DNA of 64,000 bases, from contig NZ_LBAW01000013.1 of assembly GCF_001648595.1 (NCBI RefSeq), forward strand, positions 59,420-123,419, in the 5' to 3' direction. Source of the DNA: Legionella bozemanae. GTDB taxonomy: Bacteria; Pseudomonadota; Gammaproteobacteria; Legionellales; Legionellaceae. This document shows, in pieces, positions 28,790 through 37,783 of the stretch. The notes beneath the pieces were generated by a model. The model was not told where the DNA came from, did not search any database, and worked only from the letters and a program-made list of their open reading frames with translations. Every line of letters begins with the position of its first letter. The first letter of the stretch is position 1. The position numbers and the translations under genes are program-made.

Positions 28790-29971
28790 ATGAATCAGCA
28801 GATAAAAAAAATTGCAACGGACCTTTTGCATTCAGCAGGAATTACTCCCAATGGAAATGAAGATTGGGACATTCAAATTAATAATGAAGAATTCTACCAG
28901 CGAGTTTTTAATGAGGGTTCTTTAGCACTTGGTGAATCATACATGGATGGATGGTGGGACTGTAAAAGTCTCGACCAATTTTTTACCCGTATTCTCCAGG
29001 CCCAACTTGACCAGAAAATTAAATCTGATAAGTGGTCATGGCCAAAATTAATTTGGCTCAAACTGATTAACCATCAATCAAAAAAGCGTGCCTTGGAAGT
29101 GGGTAGAAAGCACTATGACTTGGGAAATGAATTATTTAAATCCATGCTCGATAGCCACATGAATTACACATGTGGCTATTGGAAAAATGCAAATGATCTA
29201 GATACCGCGCAATTAAACAAATTGGAGCTAAGCTGTCAGAAATTAAAGCTTGAACCAGGAATGCATGTATTGGATATCGGCTGTGGTTTTGGTGCTTTTG
29301 CAAAATATGCTGCAGAACATTATGGAGTCAGTGTTGTTGGAATTACTATATCCAGAGAACAGTTTGATTATGCAAAACAAAATTGTTCTGGTTTACCTAT
29401 AGAAATTCGCTTTCAGGATTATCGCGACCTTCATGAACAATTTGATTGTGTTGTGTCTTTAGGAATGTTCGAGCATGTCGGTTATCGAAACTACCGCACT
29501 TACATGCAAAAAGTTCGTGATTGCCTTAAAGGCAATGGTTTATTTCTGTTACACACCATTGGTGGAAATGAGACTACAAAAGCAGCAGATCCCTGGATTA
29601 ACAAATATATTTTTCCTAATGGGATGATTCCCTCCATGGAACAAATCAGCCACGCCTCAGAAGGATTGTTTGTCATGGAAAATTGGGCTAATTTCGGGGC
29701 ATACTATGATCATACTTTAATGGCGTGGAATGAGCATTTTGAACAAAATTGGGAGCATTTAAAAAATCAATATGACCAGCGGTTTTATCGGATGTGGCGC
29801 TATTATTTATTAGCGTGTGCCGGTACTTTTCGTGCGCGAACGAACCAGTTATGGCAAATTGTTTTTTCCAAAAATGGTATTCCAGGAGGATATCAGGAGC
29901 CTTTATTTACAGGAATAAAAAAAAGAGGATCTGAAAACAAAAAAACGATATCGGATCTCGAATTATCTTGA
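28790..29971 (+). CDS. cfa: Cyclopropane-fatty-acyl-phospholipid synthase
   Basis: Transfers a methylene group from S-adenosylmethionine to unsaturated acyl chains of membrane phospholipids. A 393-aa protein, near the 382 of E. coli. Seen: N-terminal lipid-binding segment with LALGESYMDGWW and LDQFFTRIL; HYDLGNELFKSMLDSHMNYTC split across residues 107-129; SAM loop VLDIGCGFGAFAKYA at about 161-175; SLGMFEHVGYRNY; and YYLLACAGTFRARTNQLWQ with the conserved Cys. It follows the polytopic membrane protein gene. A bidirectional hairpin after it probably marks the convergent end with the esterase gene. Confidence 0.96.
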   Translation: MNQQIKKIATDLLHSAGITPNGNEDWDIQINNEEFYQRVFNEGSLALGESYMDGWWDCKSLDQFFTRILQAQLDQKIKSDKWSWPKLIWLKLINHQSKKRALEVGRKHYDLGNELFKSMLDSHMNYTCGYWKNANDLDTAQLNKLELSCQKLKLEPGMHVLDIGCGFGAFAKYAAEHYGVSVVGITISREQFDYAKQNCSGLPIEIRFQDYRDLHEQFDCVVSLGMFEHVGYRNYRTYMQKVRDCLKGNGLFLLHTIGGNETTKAADPWINKYIFPNGMIPSMEQISHASEGLFVMENWANFGAYYDHTLMAWNEHFEQNWEHLKNQYDQRFYRMWRYYLLACAGTFRARTNQLWQIVFSKNGIPGGYQEPLFTGIKKRGSENKKTISDLELS

Positions 29972-29982
29972 TCGAAAATAAA

Positions 29983-30009
29983 GAGGGATACCGCATAGTG
30001 ATATCCCTC
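29983..30009 (-). terminator. Rho-independent terminator (minus strand), shared with the cfa end
   Basis: GAGGGATA (29983-29990) pairs perfectly with TATCCCTC (30002-30009) around an 11-base loop. On the minus strand the hairpin is followed by TTTATTTT, as expected for the end of the esterase transcript. It lies 11 bases after the cfa stop. Confidence 0.6.
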
Positions 30010-30015
30010 AAGCAT

Positions 30016-30092
30016 CACTGCCATTAAGTTAAGTGAGTGGTTCATGACCTTCTCTACGTTCGTCCCCCAAACACGTTGCGGGGGCGAGACGC
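30016..30092. repeat. Dispersed repeat fragment
   Basis: The segment CACTGCCATTAAGTTAAG (30016-30033) and the following ACACGTTGCGGGGGCGAGAC segment have diverged counterparts at about 6400-6418 and 6585-6610. There is no ORF. It probably derives from one degraded mobile or palindromic element. Confidence 0.4.
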
Positions 30093-30123
30093 AGGCAAGA
30101 TATTCCTTTATTTAATGGTGTTG

Positions 30124-31092
30124 TTAGTGTTTCTTGGCAAAAACCATACGCAAATGACTGTTAATTGTCTCGATTGCATTACGACATGCCGGGGTATCAG
30201 CAAGATCATTTAACATAAGAAAATCATGAATTGTGCCGTGATGACGAAGTCCAGTAACTGGTACACCTGCTGCATTAAGCTTGTGTTCATAGGCTTCACC
30301 TTCATCGCGCAATACATCACATTCACCATTGATTACCAGTGCAGGCGGCAATCCTTTGAGTTGCTCAATCGATGCTTGCAAAGGACAGGCAGTTATTTCT
30401 TTTCTTTTTGCCTTATCAGGTAAATAATTGTCCCAAAACCATTGCATTGCTTTTTTAGTTAACCAGGGACCCTCAGCGAATTCTTTGTAAGAATCATTTT
30501 CAAAATTGGCATCAGTCACAGGGTAAATAAGTACTTGATAATCAATTTTGGGGCCACCGCGTTCTTTGGCAAGAAGCGTCATAACTGCGGCCATGTTTCC
30601 GCCAACGCTATCACCAGCAACTGCCAAGCGAGAAGAATCAAGATTCAATTCTTTTCCATGTTCTGCAATATATTTCAATGCAGTATAATCTTCTTCAATT
30701 TGGGTTGGGTATTGTGCTTCTGGAGCCAAAGAGTAATTGACAAATATGATCGCTGCATGAGCACCTACGGCAAGCTCACGAACAAGACGACCATGAGTTT
30801 GCCAATCACCAAAAACCCAACCTGCACCATGATAGAACATGACTACCGGTAGTTTTTCTTTTGAGCCTTTGGGACGAACAATTCGAATGTCTAATTTACC
30901 TTTAGAATGTTGAATAGTACGATCTTCAATATCCACATCAGCTGTTTCTTTTCCTGAAGGCAATTCTTGCAATTTGTCAAAAATGGCCCTGCCTTCTTTT
31001 ACCGGAAGATCATAAAGTGGTTTACCGCCAGCTTTCTTGATTTTTTCAACGAAAGCCCAGGTTTTTGGTTCTATACGTTTACTTAGATCCAT
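30124..31092 (-). CDS. Alpha/beta hydrolase, HSL/GDXG-family esterase or lipase
   Basis: A 322-aa hydrolase of short acyl esters. Seen: oxyanion motif HGAGWVFGDWQTH, a variant of HGGGW; VNYSLAPEAQYPTQIEE; nucleophile elbow GDSVGGNMA (usual GDSAGG); the catalytic Asp region NGECDVLRDEGE; and His in HHGTIHDFLML. No signal peptide. The frame extends to an ATG at 31107, but ATG 31092 (MDLSKRIEPK) has GAGGA at good spacing and is preferred. Convergent with cfa. Substitution of the second Gly by Ala in the oxyanion motif is unusual but tolerated in some members. Confidence 0.9.
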   Translation of the reverse strand: MDLSKRIEPKTWAFVEKIKKAGGKPLYDLPVKEGRAIFDKLQELPSGKETADVDIEDRTIQHSKGKLDIRIVRPKGSKEKLPVVMFYHGAGWVFGDWQTHGRLVRELAVGAHAAIIFVNYSLAPEAQYPTQIEEDYTALKYIAEHGKELNLDSSRLAVAGDSVGGNMAAVMTLLAKERGGPKIDYQVLIYPVTDANFENDSYKEFAEGPWLTKKAMQWFWDNYLPDKAKRKEITACPLQASIEQLKGLPPALVINGECDVLRDEGEAYEHKLNAAGVPVTGLRHHGTIHDFLMLNDLADTPACRNAIETINSHLRMVFAKKH

Positions 31093-31534
31093 TTTACTTG
31101 TCCTCATGGTTGAAGTTTAAAAACACAATTTCACTCTTTTTTTTAAATATGAAATCAAGCCGTCACTTTTGTTAATAGGACAGAATAAGTATAGACAATT
31201 TGTAAACTTTTTGTTTGTTAAAAAACTAAGGGATTTACTTAAGGTCTTATAATGAGATAGAAGAAATACTTGACGGATGTAATGAATAAATAAGCTAAGG
31301 AACTCAAAGTCTTGTCTGTTCTGTGGTCAACCCTAGGAGAATCTCACAAGCCTGCCCACTGCGCTTTATCCGCAGTGGACAGGAGATAGCGGACTTGGAT
31401 TAAGTTGAATAAGTTGGATGCTATTTTGTCAGTAATTTTATTATTGATCAAATTGAATTGTATTGTTTCATTACCTTATATTTGATATAAACAGTTCACA
31501 AGTAAGGATGTTTTGTAAAATAAAGGGGATTTCG
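31093..31534. other. Intergenic region with a strong hairpin
   Basis: AT-rich sequence with no supported gene. The only marked structure is a stem-loop: CCTGCCCACTGCG (31351-31363) pairs with CGCAGTGGACAGG (31371-31383) with one mismatch and a 7-base loop. No T-run follows. It could be a REP-like unit, an RNA structure or a regulatory site. Confidence 0.5.
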
Positions 31535-31828
31535 ATGCTGAGACAAAAAAATAATCCAGAAAGACTGCAAAAACTCACGGAACCGCGTTTTAAGCGTCAA
31601 CTATCAATTTTCTATAAAGCTCCAGACGGTAGACTTACTTCCGATGATCCTAATTCTTATACAGGGGAAGAGCGTGTCGCTTATCAAAACGCCCTGCTCA
31701 ATCAATATGGATGGACTGGTTATGCGGATGGAATTTTAGCAGAAAGGAAAAAAAAACCTGGCTTTTTTGCTCCTCAAAAGAAAGAAAGTAGTGATGAATG
31801 CATAGCTTTTGAGCCAGCCCCTTCTTGA
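31535..31828 (+). CDS. Small soluble hypothetical protein
   Basis: A 97-aa basic, hydrophilic protein. It starts MLRQKNNPERLQKLTEPR and contains a YKAPDGRLTSDDPNSYTGEE segment and a NQYGWTGYADGILAERKKK segment near the C-terminus. No family is recognised. ATG 31535 was chosen because AAGGGG lies 7 bases upstream; an in-frame extension to 31463 has no ribosome binding site. Same strand as the cupin gene 84 bases downstream. Confidence 0.7.
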   Translation: MLRQKNNPERLQKLTEPRFKRQLSIFYKAPDGRLTSDDPNSYTGEERVAYQNALLNQYGWTGYADGILAERKKKPGFFAPQKKESSDECIAFEPAPS

Positions 31829-31912
31829 TTTAATAAAAGGGCAAGCTTTCTAACTGTTCTGAAAAATATCTAAGCGATTAGCTCCACTTAAAAAATTGTA
31901 GAGGCAACAAGG

Positions 31913-32443
31913 ATGCAAAAGGATACGCTAACACCAGCTCTTCCCAAAGAAGTGCTCCATGAGTTGATTCAAGCCAATGGCTTTTTTCCCAATAATCCGC
32001 GTTATCCCTTATTGATTTACAAACAAACGTTTGCCACAAATCAATCACCACAAGCTATTCAGGATTTGTTACTGAGAAATCATTGGGGTAAATCATGGGT
32101 TGATTCGATTTATGACTATCATCATTATCACAGTACCACACATGAAGTATTAGTTATGATAGAAGGAGAGGGTACAGTCCAATTTGGAGGAGATAAAGGC
32201 AAAATTTATGAGGTGAAACAGGGGGATGTCGTGATCATTCCCGCGGGTGTGGCGCATAAGAGCCTGAGTTTATCCAGGGGCTTTAAATGCATTGGCGCTT
32301 ATCCATGGGATGTTGATTTTGATATGAATTATGGAACAGCAGAAGAGCATCCGCATGTTAATGAGCAGATTAAAAACGCTGGGTTACCCCAAAGTGATCC
32401 GGTGTTTGGCGTGCAAGGGTTATTATTTGATTATTGGAAATAG
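31913..32443 (+). CDS. Cupin-domain protein (YjlB-like)
   Basis: A 176-aa single-domain cupin. The first cupin motif region is around HYHSTTHEVLVMIEGEGTVQ (His pair and Glu for metal), and the second is GDVVIIPAGVAHKSL with the third His. The N-terminal 60 residues (NGFFPNNPRYPLLIYKQ and the WGKSWVDSIYDYHHYHSTTHE run) match the YjlB-type subfamily. The substrate is unknown. AGGATG lies at the start; a short gap from the small upstream protein gene suggests they may share a transcript. Confidence 0.9.
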   Translation: MQKDTLTPALPKEVLHELIQANGFFPNNPRYPLLIYKQTFATNQSPQAIQDLLLRNHWGKSWVDSIYDYHHYHSTTHEVLVMIEGEGTVQFGGDKGKIYEVKQGDVVIIPAGVAHKSLSLSRGFKCIGAYPWDVDFDMNYGTAEEHPHVNEQIKNAGLPQSDPVFGVQGLLFDYWK

Positions 32444-32566
32444 AACTCTAAAAACAGCAGGATAATTGTTCTTATTTTCCAATTTATTTTTAGCGATTAA
32501 GCCCTATATTTATAGGTAAGAGCTCAATAATTTTATTAAATTATTGGCATTTCATGGAGTTTGCTT

Positions 32567-33211
32567 ATGTCTGTAGCTTCAATAAGAAAAGTTTATAATA
32601 TCTACGCTTCGTTCTATAATTTCCTGTTTGGTTCCATTTTTAACCCGGGTCGTTCTTTATGTACTGAGATAGTCAATAAAGGGGCAAAGCAAAATGCTAC
32701 TGTACTGGAAATTGGGATTGGTACTGGTTTATCTTTGCCGCTTTATCGTGGTGATTTGCAGATTACCGGAATCGATATTTCTGAAAAAATGTTGGAAAAG
32801 GCAGAAGAGCAGGTAGTAAAAAATAAGCTGGAAGAGCGGGTACAGTTAAAGGTTATGGATGCCGCCCATTTAGAGTTCCCAGATAACAGTTTTGATTTTA
32901 TTGTTGCCATGTATGTGGCGTCTGTGGTTCCTGATGTACATGCTTTTCTTCAGGAGTTAACGCGTGTTGCCAAGCCTACAGCACAAATTATATTTGTGAA
33001 CCATTTTGCTTCAGAACAGCCGGTAATTCGCTTTTTTGAAAAAACATTTGCACGAATTAATGAACTCGTAGGTTTTAAATCCGATTTTTCTGTGCATTCG
33101 ATTCTTGATTACAAAGCATTAAAATTGTTGGATTCTCGAAAGACCAATCTATTTGGTTATTGGAAATTATTGCATTGTCGAATTGAGAAAGATGGGATAT
33201 CTCCATCATAA
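32567..33211 (+). CDS. pmtA: Phosphatidylethanolamine N-methyltransferase, PmtA-like
   Basis: A 214-aa SAM-dependent methyltransferase likely to convert phosphatidylethanolamine stepwise to phosphatidylcholine at the inner membrane. Seen: the N-terminal YNIYASFYNFLFGSIFNPGR amphipathic segment typical of PmtA; SAM loop VLEIGIGTGLSLPLY; ITGIDISEKMLEKAEEQ; DAAHLEFPDNSFDFIVAMYV; and VPDVHAFLQELTRVAKP. Start at ATG 32567 with GGAG upstream; the TTG two codons earlier is unnecessary. Phosphatidylcholine is an abundant Legionella lipid, which supports the assignment. General methyltransferase function is certain, lipid specificity likely. Confidence 0.85.
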   Translation: MSVASIRKVYNIYASFYNFLFGSIFNPGRSLCTEIVNKGAKQNATVLEIGIGTGLSLPLYRGDLQITGIDISEKMLEKAEEQVVKNKLEERVQLKVMDAAHLEFPDNSFDFIVAMYVASVVPDVHAFLQELTRVAKPTAQIIFVNHFASEQPVIRFFEKTFARINELVGFKSDFSVHSILDYKALKLLDSRKTNLFGYWKLLHCRIEKDGISPS

Positions 33212-33213
33212 AA

Positions 33214-33369
33214 TAGAGCTCTTGTATAACCTGCGCCTTTTACTTTATTGCTGCGTTTGCAAGCGTTTCTCCGATGCTCATTTACTTCATGTAAACTCCG
33301 CCTCTCGAAACGTTTGTGCTGTGCACTAAAGCAAAATTCACAGCTTATATAAGTTATATAAGAACTCTA
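33214..33369. mobile_element. MITE-like element, 156 bp, second family
   Basis: Terminal repeats TAGAGCTCTTGTATAAC (33214-33230) and GTTATATAAGAACTCTA (33353-33369) match at 15 of 17 positions when inverted. The centre has a palindrome around TTTACTTCATGTAAA and an outer CGTTTCTCC...CTCTCGAAACG pairing. It fills nearly the whole 168-base gap between two convergent stop codons. No ORF inside. Confidence 0.6.
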
Positions 33370-33379
33370 ATGAAAGGAA

Positions 33380-34351
33380 TTAGTTTTTATTCGCTTTTGT
33401 TTCTGACTCGAGGAATGTGCGTAGCACTTGTGCCATTTGTCCTTGATGACGTTCGATAGCATACCATCCCGGGCATTGAGTTAAGCGAAAAAAACTTAAG
33501 CAATATTTAATGGGACTTAAGCGTTTTGCTAATGCAAAAGCATCCAGCAATCGCTCTTGCGATTCAAAAGCATTCCAGTAACGCAAATAAGTATCTCGTA
33601 ATATAGTGTAAATTTCATTTTGCCCTTTTATTTGATGGGTGCGCGTCATGTTCATCAAAAAAGAAATTAGAGAAAAAAAAGGATGGGAAATAACACTTTC
33701 ACCCCAATCAATGATCGTGAGATGTTGCGCCTGATATACTATATTATTCTCATGAAAATCACTGTGCTCAATTGTTTCAGGAATAGAGTATTGCGCAAGA
33801 TGCTGGCAAATCTCAGTAACCCTGGGATGCAAAGAAATAAGGTGTTGTAATTCACTTGAGGTTAAACCGTCATGGTTTAAAAATTCAGATTCATGGAATA
33901 ATTTTAAATAGAGATCAGGCAGATTCGCCAAACGCCAATCAGGGACATCAAGTGCCAACAGAGAATCAATTTGGCTTATAAGGCCTGTTTGGATCTGCAC
34001 ATAAGATTTAAGCGCCTCTTTGGCCAAATCAACTTGATAATTGATTGCAAAAATTTCTCTAAGTGGCGTTCCTCTACCGCGCATTAGAAAACAGTGTAAA
34101 TTGGAATTATGACTGAGCACTTCCGGTACTAATGAGGGAAAAAAACTCCGTAGGTAGTGTAATAAATTAGGCTCAATCGCAAATGATTTGGGTATTTGTT
34201 TTAAATACAAGTAGCCTTTTGTCGTGGTTATTTGATACACCTTGGCCCAAGCTGAACTCTGTATGAGCCTGAATGGCTCCTGGGTGGAATACCCCTGTTG
34301 ATTTAGATAGTTTTGCGCCCAGAGACACACTGAATTATTTTCTGCATTCAT
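33380..34351 (-). CDS. APH/choline-kinase family phosphotransferase
   Basis: A 323-aa small-molecule kinase-like protein. Seen: N-lobe KGYLYLKQIP with the ATP lysine; catalytic loop IEHSDFHENNIV (Asp as base, Asn for metal); and metal site LTIIDWGESVISHPF. The general fold is that of aminoglycoside phosphotransferases; the substrate is unknown. The frame runs to 34492 but overlaps the upstream methyltransferase by 158 bases; ATG 34351 (MNAENNSV) overlaps the methyltransferase end by only 17 bases and fits translational coupling, so it is preferred. With the upstream methyltransferase it forms a two-gene operon. Confidence 0.85.
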   Translation of the reverse strand: MNAENNSVCLWAQNYLNQQGYSTQEPFRLIQSSAWAKVYQITTTKGYLYLKQIPKSFAIEPNLLHYLRSFFPSLVPEVLSHNSNLHCFLMRGRGTPLREIFAINYQVDLAKEALKSYVQIQTGLISQIDSLLALDVPDWRLANLPDLYLKLFHESEFLNHDGLTSSELQHLISLHPRVTEICQHLAQYSIPETIEHSDFHENNIVYQAQHLTIIDWGESVISHPFFSLISFLMNMTRTHQIKGQNEIYTILRDTYLRYWNAFESQERLLDAFALAKRLSPIKYCLSFFRLTQCPGWYAIERHQGQMAQVLRTFLESETKANKN

Positions 34352-35096
34352 AGAGAATGGTTTCATCCTGTTTATCTGGAGATGCTGACCTATCAAATGC
34401 TTTAACCAGGCGAATTTCTCTAAAGCCGGTTTCACGAAGCAAATCGAGTAAAAGAGCAGGATTGTCATAAAGACGAATTTTATATTCCTCAACTTCAGTT
34501 TTTATGAGCTGATTTGCTTTAATTAACTCATATTTACCAATGGAATAACACATGGTTTCTTCAAGCATGGCCAACTGGCTCAATAAAATCATTTGTCCAT
34601 CGGCACGGTACCAACGTGAACCACGCCAAACGCCTAATTCTTTAGGGACAGCATTTAGGGTTTCGGTTTCAAATACAAAAATACCATCGTCTTTTAAATG
34701 ATGATAAATCATTTTTAATGCGTGTTTCACCTCAGCCAAGTCAATGATTAGGCCAAACGAACCACTAGGAATAAAGATTAATCCATAGTACTTTGCCTGG
34801 CTGAGCGCCTCAAGATACCCATGCCAGACTAAAGGAGTTACCTGTTGTGCTTTTGCTTTGGCATGCAGTGCATCCAACATGGATTGACTGGCGTCAAATC
34901 CCTCGATGGCAAATCCCTCTTTTAGCAAGGGAAGAAGAAAACGTCCCGTACCACACATGGGTTCTAAAATAGGGCCTTCTGTTTCTTTTGCATAACTCAA
35001 ATAAAAATTCCAGGCATCTGCTGGCGGAAGTGGTTTGCTCAGATCGTAGACTTGAGTACATAAACTTAAATAAGTATCCAGAGATTTATTGGCCAT
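34335..35096 (-). CDS. Class I SAM-dependent methyltransferase
   Basis: A 253-aa cytosolic methyltransferase. Seen: ILEPMCGTGRFLLPLLKEG (SAM loop), IEGFDASQSMLDAL (the acidic ribose contact), LIFIPSGSFGLI, DGIFVFETETLN, and a C-terminal ETGFREIRLVKAFD strand. The substrate is unknown. The gene overlaps the phosphotransferase gene by 17 bases. Upstream is an AT-rich promoter region of 126 bases shared with the divergent GNAT gene. Confidence 0.9.
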   Translation of the reverse strand: MANKSLDTYLSLCTQVYDLSKPLPPADAWNFYLSYAKETEGPILEPMCGTGRFLLPLLKEGFAIEGFDASQSMLDALHAKAKAQQVTPLVWHGYLEALSQAKYYGLIFIPSGSFGLIIDLAEVKHALKMIYHHLKDDGIFVFETETLNAVPKELGVWRGSRWYRADGQMILLSQLAMLEETMCYSIGKYELIKANQLIKTEVEEYKIRLYDNPALLLDLLRETGFREIRLVKAFDRSASPDKQDETILYECRK

Positions 35097-35222
35097 AGAT
35101 ACAACCTCTTTAGAATAAAAATGGATAATTTTATCCGCTGTTTTTCTCTTTTTTTATTGATATTATCTGTTATGGAGGATCAATACCAATATGTTTTGTA
35201 CCTTTATACTGAGATGCAATAA

Positions 35223-35738
35223 ATGAACTCAATACCCATGCATATCCGCTTAATGAAGCAAGAGGACATCGGCTTAATCGTGCAGCAATTTGCAGCGTAT
35301 AATTGGCCAAAACCCAGAATCACTTTTACCAATTACTTGCAGGAACAGGAACATCAAGAGCGGCTAATTTGGGTCGCTTTTTATGAAACGAATTTTGCAG
35401 GGTATATTACCTTGAAATGGCAATCATCCTATCCATCATTTAGCCAGCAAAAAATTCCTGAAATTATGGATTTGAATGTCTTACCTCCTTATCGGAATAA
35501 AGGAATTGCTACGGCCCTTCTTGACTGTGCGGAAGCCGAAGCATTTAAAAAACATCCTGTACTTGGAATTGGTGTAGGGCTGTATGCAGATTATGGTCAG
35601 GCCCAGAGACTTTATGTGCAACGGGGTTATATTCCCGATGGTTTGGGAATCACCTATGCTTATAACCTCGTTGCGCCAGGTTCTATGGTTTGTGTGGATG
35701 ATGATTTAATTTTGTGGTTTACAAAGCGTTCTTCTTAA
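35223..35738 (+). CDS. GNAT-family N-acetyltransferase
   Basis: A 171-aa acetyl-CoA-dependent acyltransferase. Seen: the start of the fold at MHIRLMKQEDIGLIVQ; the beta-4 strand EIMDLNVLPPYRNKGIATAL carrying the acetyl-CoA pyrophosphate loop (R-N-K-G-I-A); and YADYGQAQRLYVQRGYIPDG. The acceptor is unknown. The stop is 11 bases before the GTG of the hydrolase gene, so the two are probably an operon. Confidence 0.9.
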   Translation: MNSIPMHIRLMKQEDIGLIVQQFAAYNWPKPRITFTNYLQEQEHQERLIWVAFYETNFAGYITLKWQSSYPSFSQQKIPEIMDLNVLPPYRNKGIATALLDCAEAEAFKKHPVLGIGVGLYADYGQAQRLYVQRGYIPDGLGITYAYNLVAPGSMVCVDDDLILWFTKRSS

Positions 35739-35749
35739 GAGGAGGTATT

Positions 35750-36436
35750 GTGTCGCAAAAAACATTAGTTTTTTTAACTGGGGTTTTATCGGATCATAGC
35801 GTATGGTCTTATCAAACAAATCATTTGCAAGACCTCGTACAATGCCAGACTATTCCACTCATCCATGGAAATTCTACTGAAGAGTTACTTCAAAGTGTTT
35901 TAAACAAGGTTGAAGGTACATTTTTCCTGGCAGGCCATTCTATGGGGGGATGGTTGGCATTAGAGCTTGCGAGAAAAGTTCCCGAACGCATTGCGAAATT
36001 ATGTTTAGTAAATACTTCCGCCCAACAAGACTCTGAGGAAAAACATCAGAAAAGAATAGAAATGATACAGGAAGTGGAGCAGGGAAATTTTCAGGTTGTT
36101 GCCGAAATGCTTACAGATCTTTACGTATACGATGATCGTGTCAAGAAAGAAGTGCTTTCCATGCTCTTAAATGTTGGCCAACAGACATTTCTCACTCAAC
36201 AAAAAATTCTATTAGCTCGCGATGAATGCCTTTCTTTTCTTCCCTCACTGGCAATGCCTACTTTAATTATTCATGCGCGCGAAGATAAAATTTTTTCTCT
36301 GGCGGTTCATGAAGAGTTGGCAGACAAAATCCCCAATTCCAAGTTAGCCATTATCGAAGATTCCGGCCATATGTCACCTATGGAGTCGCCGCAAGCGGTA
36401 ACTGCATTATTACGATTTTGGCTTGATTATTTTTGA
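35750..36436 (+). CDS. Alpha/beta hydrolase
   Basis: A 228-aa hydrolase. Seen: oxyanion/first strand VFLTGVLSDHSVW; nucleophile elbow GHSMGGWLALELA; catalytic Asp in LIIHAREDKIF; and catalytic His in IEDSGHMSPMESP. The substrate is unknown. Start at GTG 35750 because GAGGAGG lies just upstream (35739-35745); the longer frame from 35714 overlaps the GNAT gene and has no ribosome binding site. Downstream is a copy of the MITE-like repeat. Confidence 0.9.
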   Translation: MSQKTLVFLTGVLSDHSVWSYQTNHLQDLVQCQTIPLIHGNSTEELLQSVLNKVEGTFFLAGHSMGGWLALELARKVPERIAKLCLVNTSAQQDSEEKHQKRIEMIQEVEQGNFQVVAEMLTDLYVYDDRVKKEVLSMLLNVGQQTFLTQQKILLARDECLSFLPSLAMPTLIIHAREDKIFSLAVHEELADKIPNSKLAIIEDSGHMSPMESPQAVTALLRFWLDYF

Positions 36437-36439
36437 TGG

Positions 36440-36565
36440 GTTACATTTTTACTACCTTGGCGCCGAACTGCCCTGATTTTCTGTGCTGTTATGCTCACAT
36501 ACTGCATGTATGCTGCACTTCGGAGCACAGAAAATCAGGCTATTTTGACTCAAACTAGCGAAATG
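36440..36565. mobile_element. Degenerate copy of the MITE-like element
   Basis: It matches the element at 16156-16304 over most of its length: TTACATTTTTACTACCTTGG at the left, a CTGATTTTCTGTGCT...AGCACAGAAAATCAG palindrome, and TATTTTGACTCAAACTAGCG at the right. The outermost inverted repeats have decayed. It lies between two convergent genes. Confidence 0.6.
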
Positions 36566-36575
36566 GACATAGACT

Positions 36576-37604
36576 CTAATCTTCATAATCATTTAAGTCA
36601 AAAGCTTCTTGCAGGTTTTCCAGCTGTTCTTCAACGATGGTCAATTTTTCAAAGCTGGCAATATGGAATAAAGCCTGTCCTGAATGCACCAGCGGCAACA
36701 TATTTTCACCAATAATAATTCCGGAAAGCGGTGATTTTAATTTGTATTCTTCCGTGCTGGTCGGATTGGCTATGACTGCAATTACTTGTCCCTTAGTGAC
36801 CCGGTTCCCTGATTTTTTAATGTGTCTTAAGATGCCGCTTATGGGGGCTCTTATCCAATAACTGTTTCTGGAAATAGTAGGAGTACATTTTTTTACTCCG
36901 TATCCACCCAGTTTAATCATGCCTAATGCCCCCATTACACTCAAAATACCATTAATCCCCGTTCTGATTGATAGTTCATCAAAACGCAAAGACTCGCCTC
37001 CTTCATAAACTAAAATGGGGATACCTTGTTCATTGGCATATTCTCGCATTGAGCCATCTCTAAAAGTCGAGTGCAGGATCACTGGAACATTAAAAGCACG
37101 GGCTAAGTCTTCGATGCCTGGCATATCAAGATTTACCCTGATCTGAGGTAAATTAAAACGATGGTTTGAGCCGGTGTGCAGGTCAATCGCATGGGTTGAT
37201 TGAGATAAAATTTGCTTGCTAATAATTTCTGCAAGGATGGATGCTAGTGATCCATTCGAACTGCCAGGAAATGATCGGTTTAAGTCCTTGCGATCCATTA
37301 AATATCGTTCCTGATACAAAAAACCGTATACATTAACAATGGGAATTGCAATGACATTTCCAGTGATATTTTTTAGTCCCTTTTTTTTCAAAAAGCGTCT
37401 GATGATCTCAACACCATTGATTTCATCGCCATGAATGGCTGCGGTAATACATAATGTGGGCCCTTCTTCCAAGCCGCTAATCACATGAATTGGCAAACTA
37501 ATAGGTGTCCAATCATATAATTTGGGCATAGGTAATAAAACAGTTTTGCGTTCTCCTGGTTTGATTTCCACGTCACCAATTACAACGGGCGCCTTGCTAC
37601 TCAT
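36576..37604 (-). CDS. Succinylglutamate desuccinylase / aspartoacylase family protein
   Basis: A 342-aa zinc carboxypeptidase-like hydrolase. Seen: CITAAIHGDEINGVEIIRR with the zinc-binding H-x-x-E; RKDLNRSFPG (substrate arginines); AIDLHTGSNHR with the third zinc ligand; and LVYEGGES. The C-terminal 80 residues form a biotinyl/lipoyl-like beta fold (GILRHIKKSGNRVTKGQVIA), usual in this branch of M14-like enzymes. It probably hydrolyses an N-acyl amino acid; the specific substrate is not known. Single gene, first ATG chosen. Confidence 0.93.
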   Translation of the reverse strand: MSSKAPVVIGDVEIKPGERKTVLLPMPKLYDWTPISLPIHVISGLEEGPTLCITAAIHGDEINGVEIIRRFLKKKGLKNITGNVIAIPIVNVYGFLYQERYLMDRKDLNRSFPGSSNGSLASILAEIISKQILSQSTHAIDLHTGSNHRFNLPQIRVNLDMPGIEDLARAFNVPVILHSTFRDGSMREYANEQGIPILVYEGGESLRFDELSIRTGINGILSVMGALGMIKLGGYGVKKCTPTISRNSYWIRAPISGILRHIKKSGNRVTKGQVIAVIANPTSTEEYKLKSPLSGIIIGENMLPLVHSGQALFHIASFEKLTIVEEQLENLQEAFDLNDYED

Positions 37605-37783
37605 TCTTACTATTTCCTTAAATAAGGTTATATAACAAGTGTAGCTTGAATTGAGACAGATATAATAAAAACCCCTATATGATACTCATTTCTTGCAATT
37701 TATTGGAGTACACGAATCCTCTTCTCTTTAATTGATAAAAGTATTCGGTAAAATGTGGATTAAGAGTTACCTATACTTGCTGA

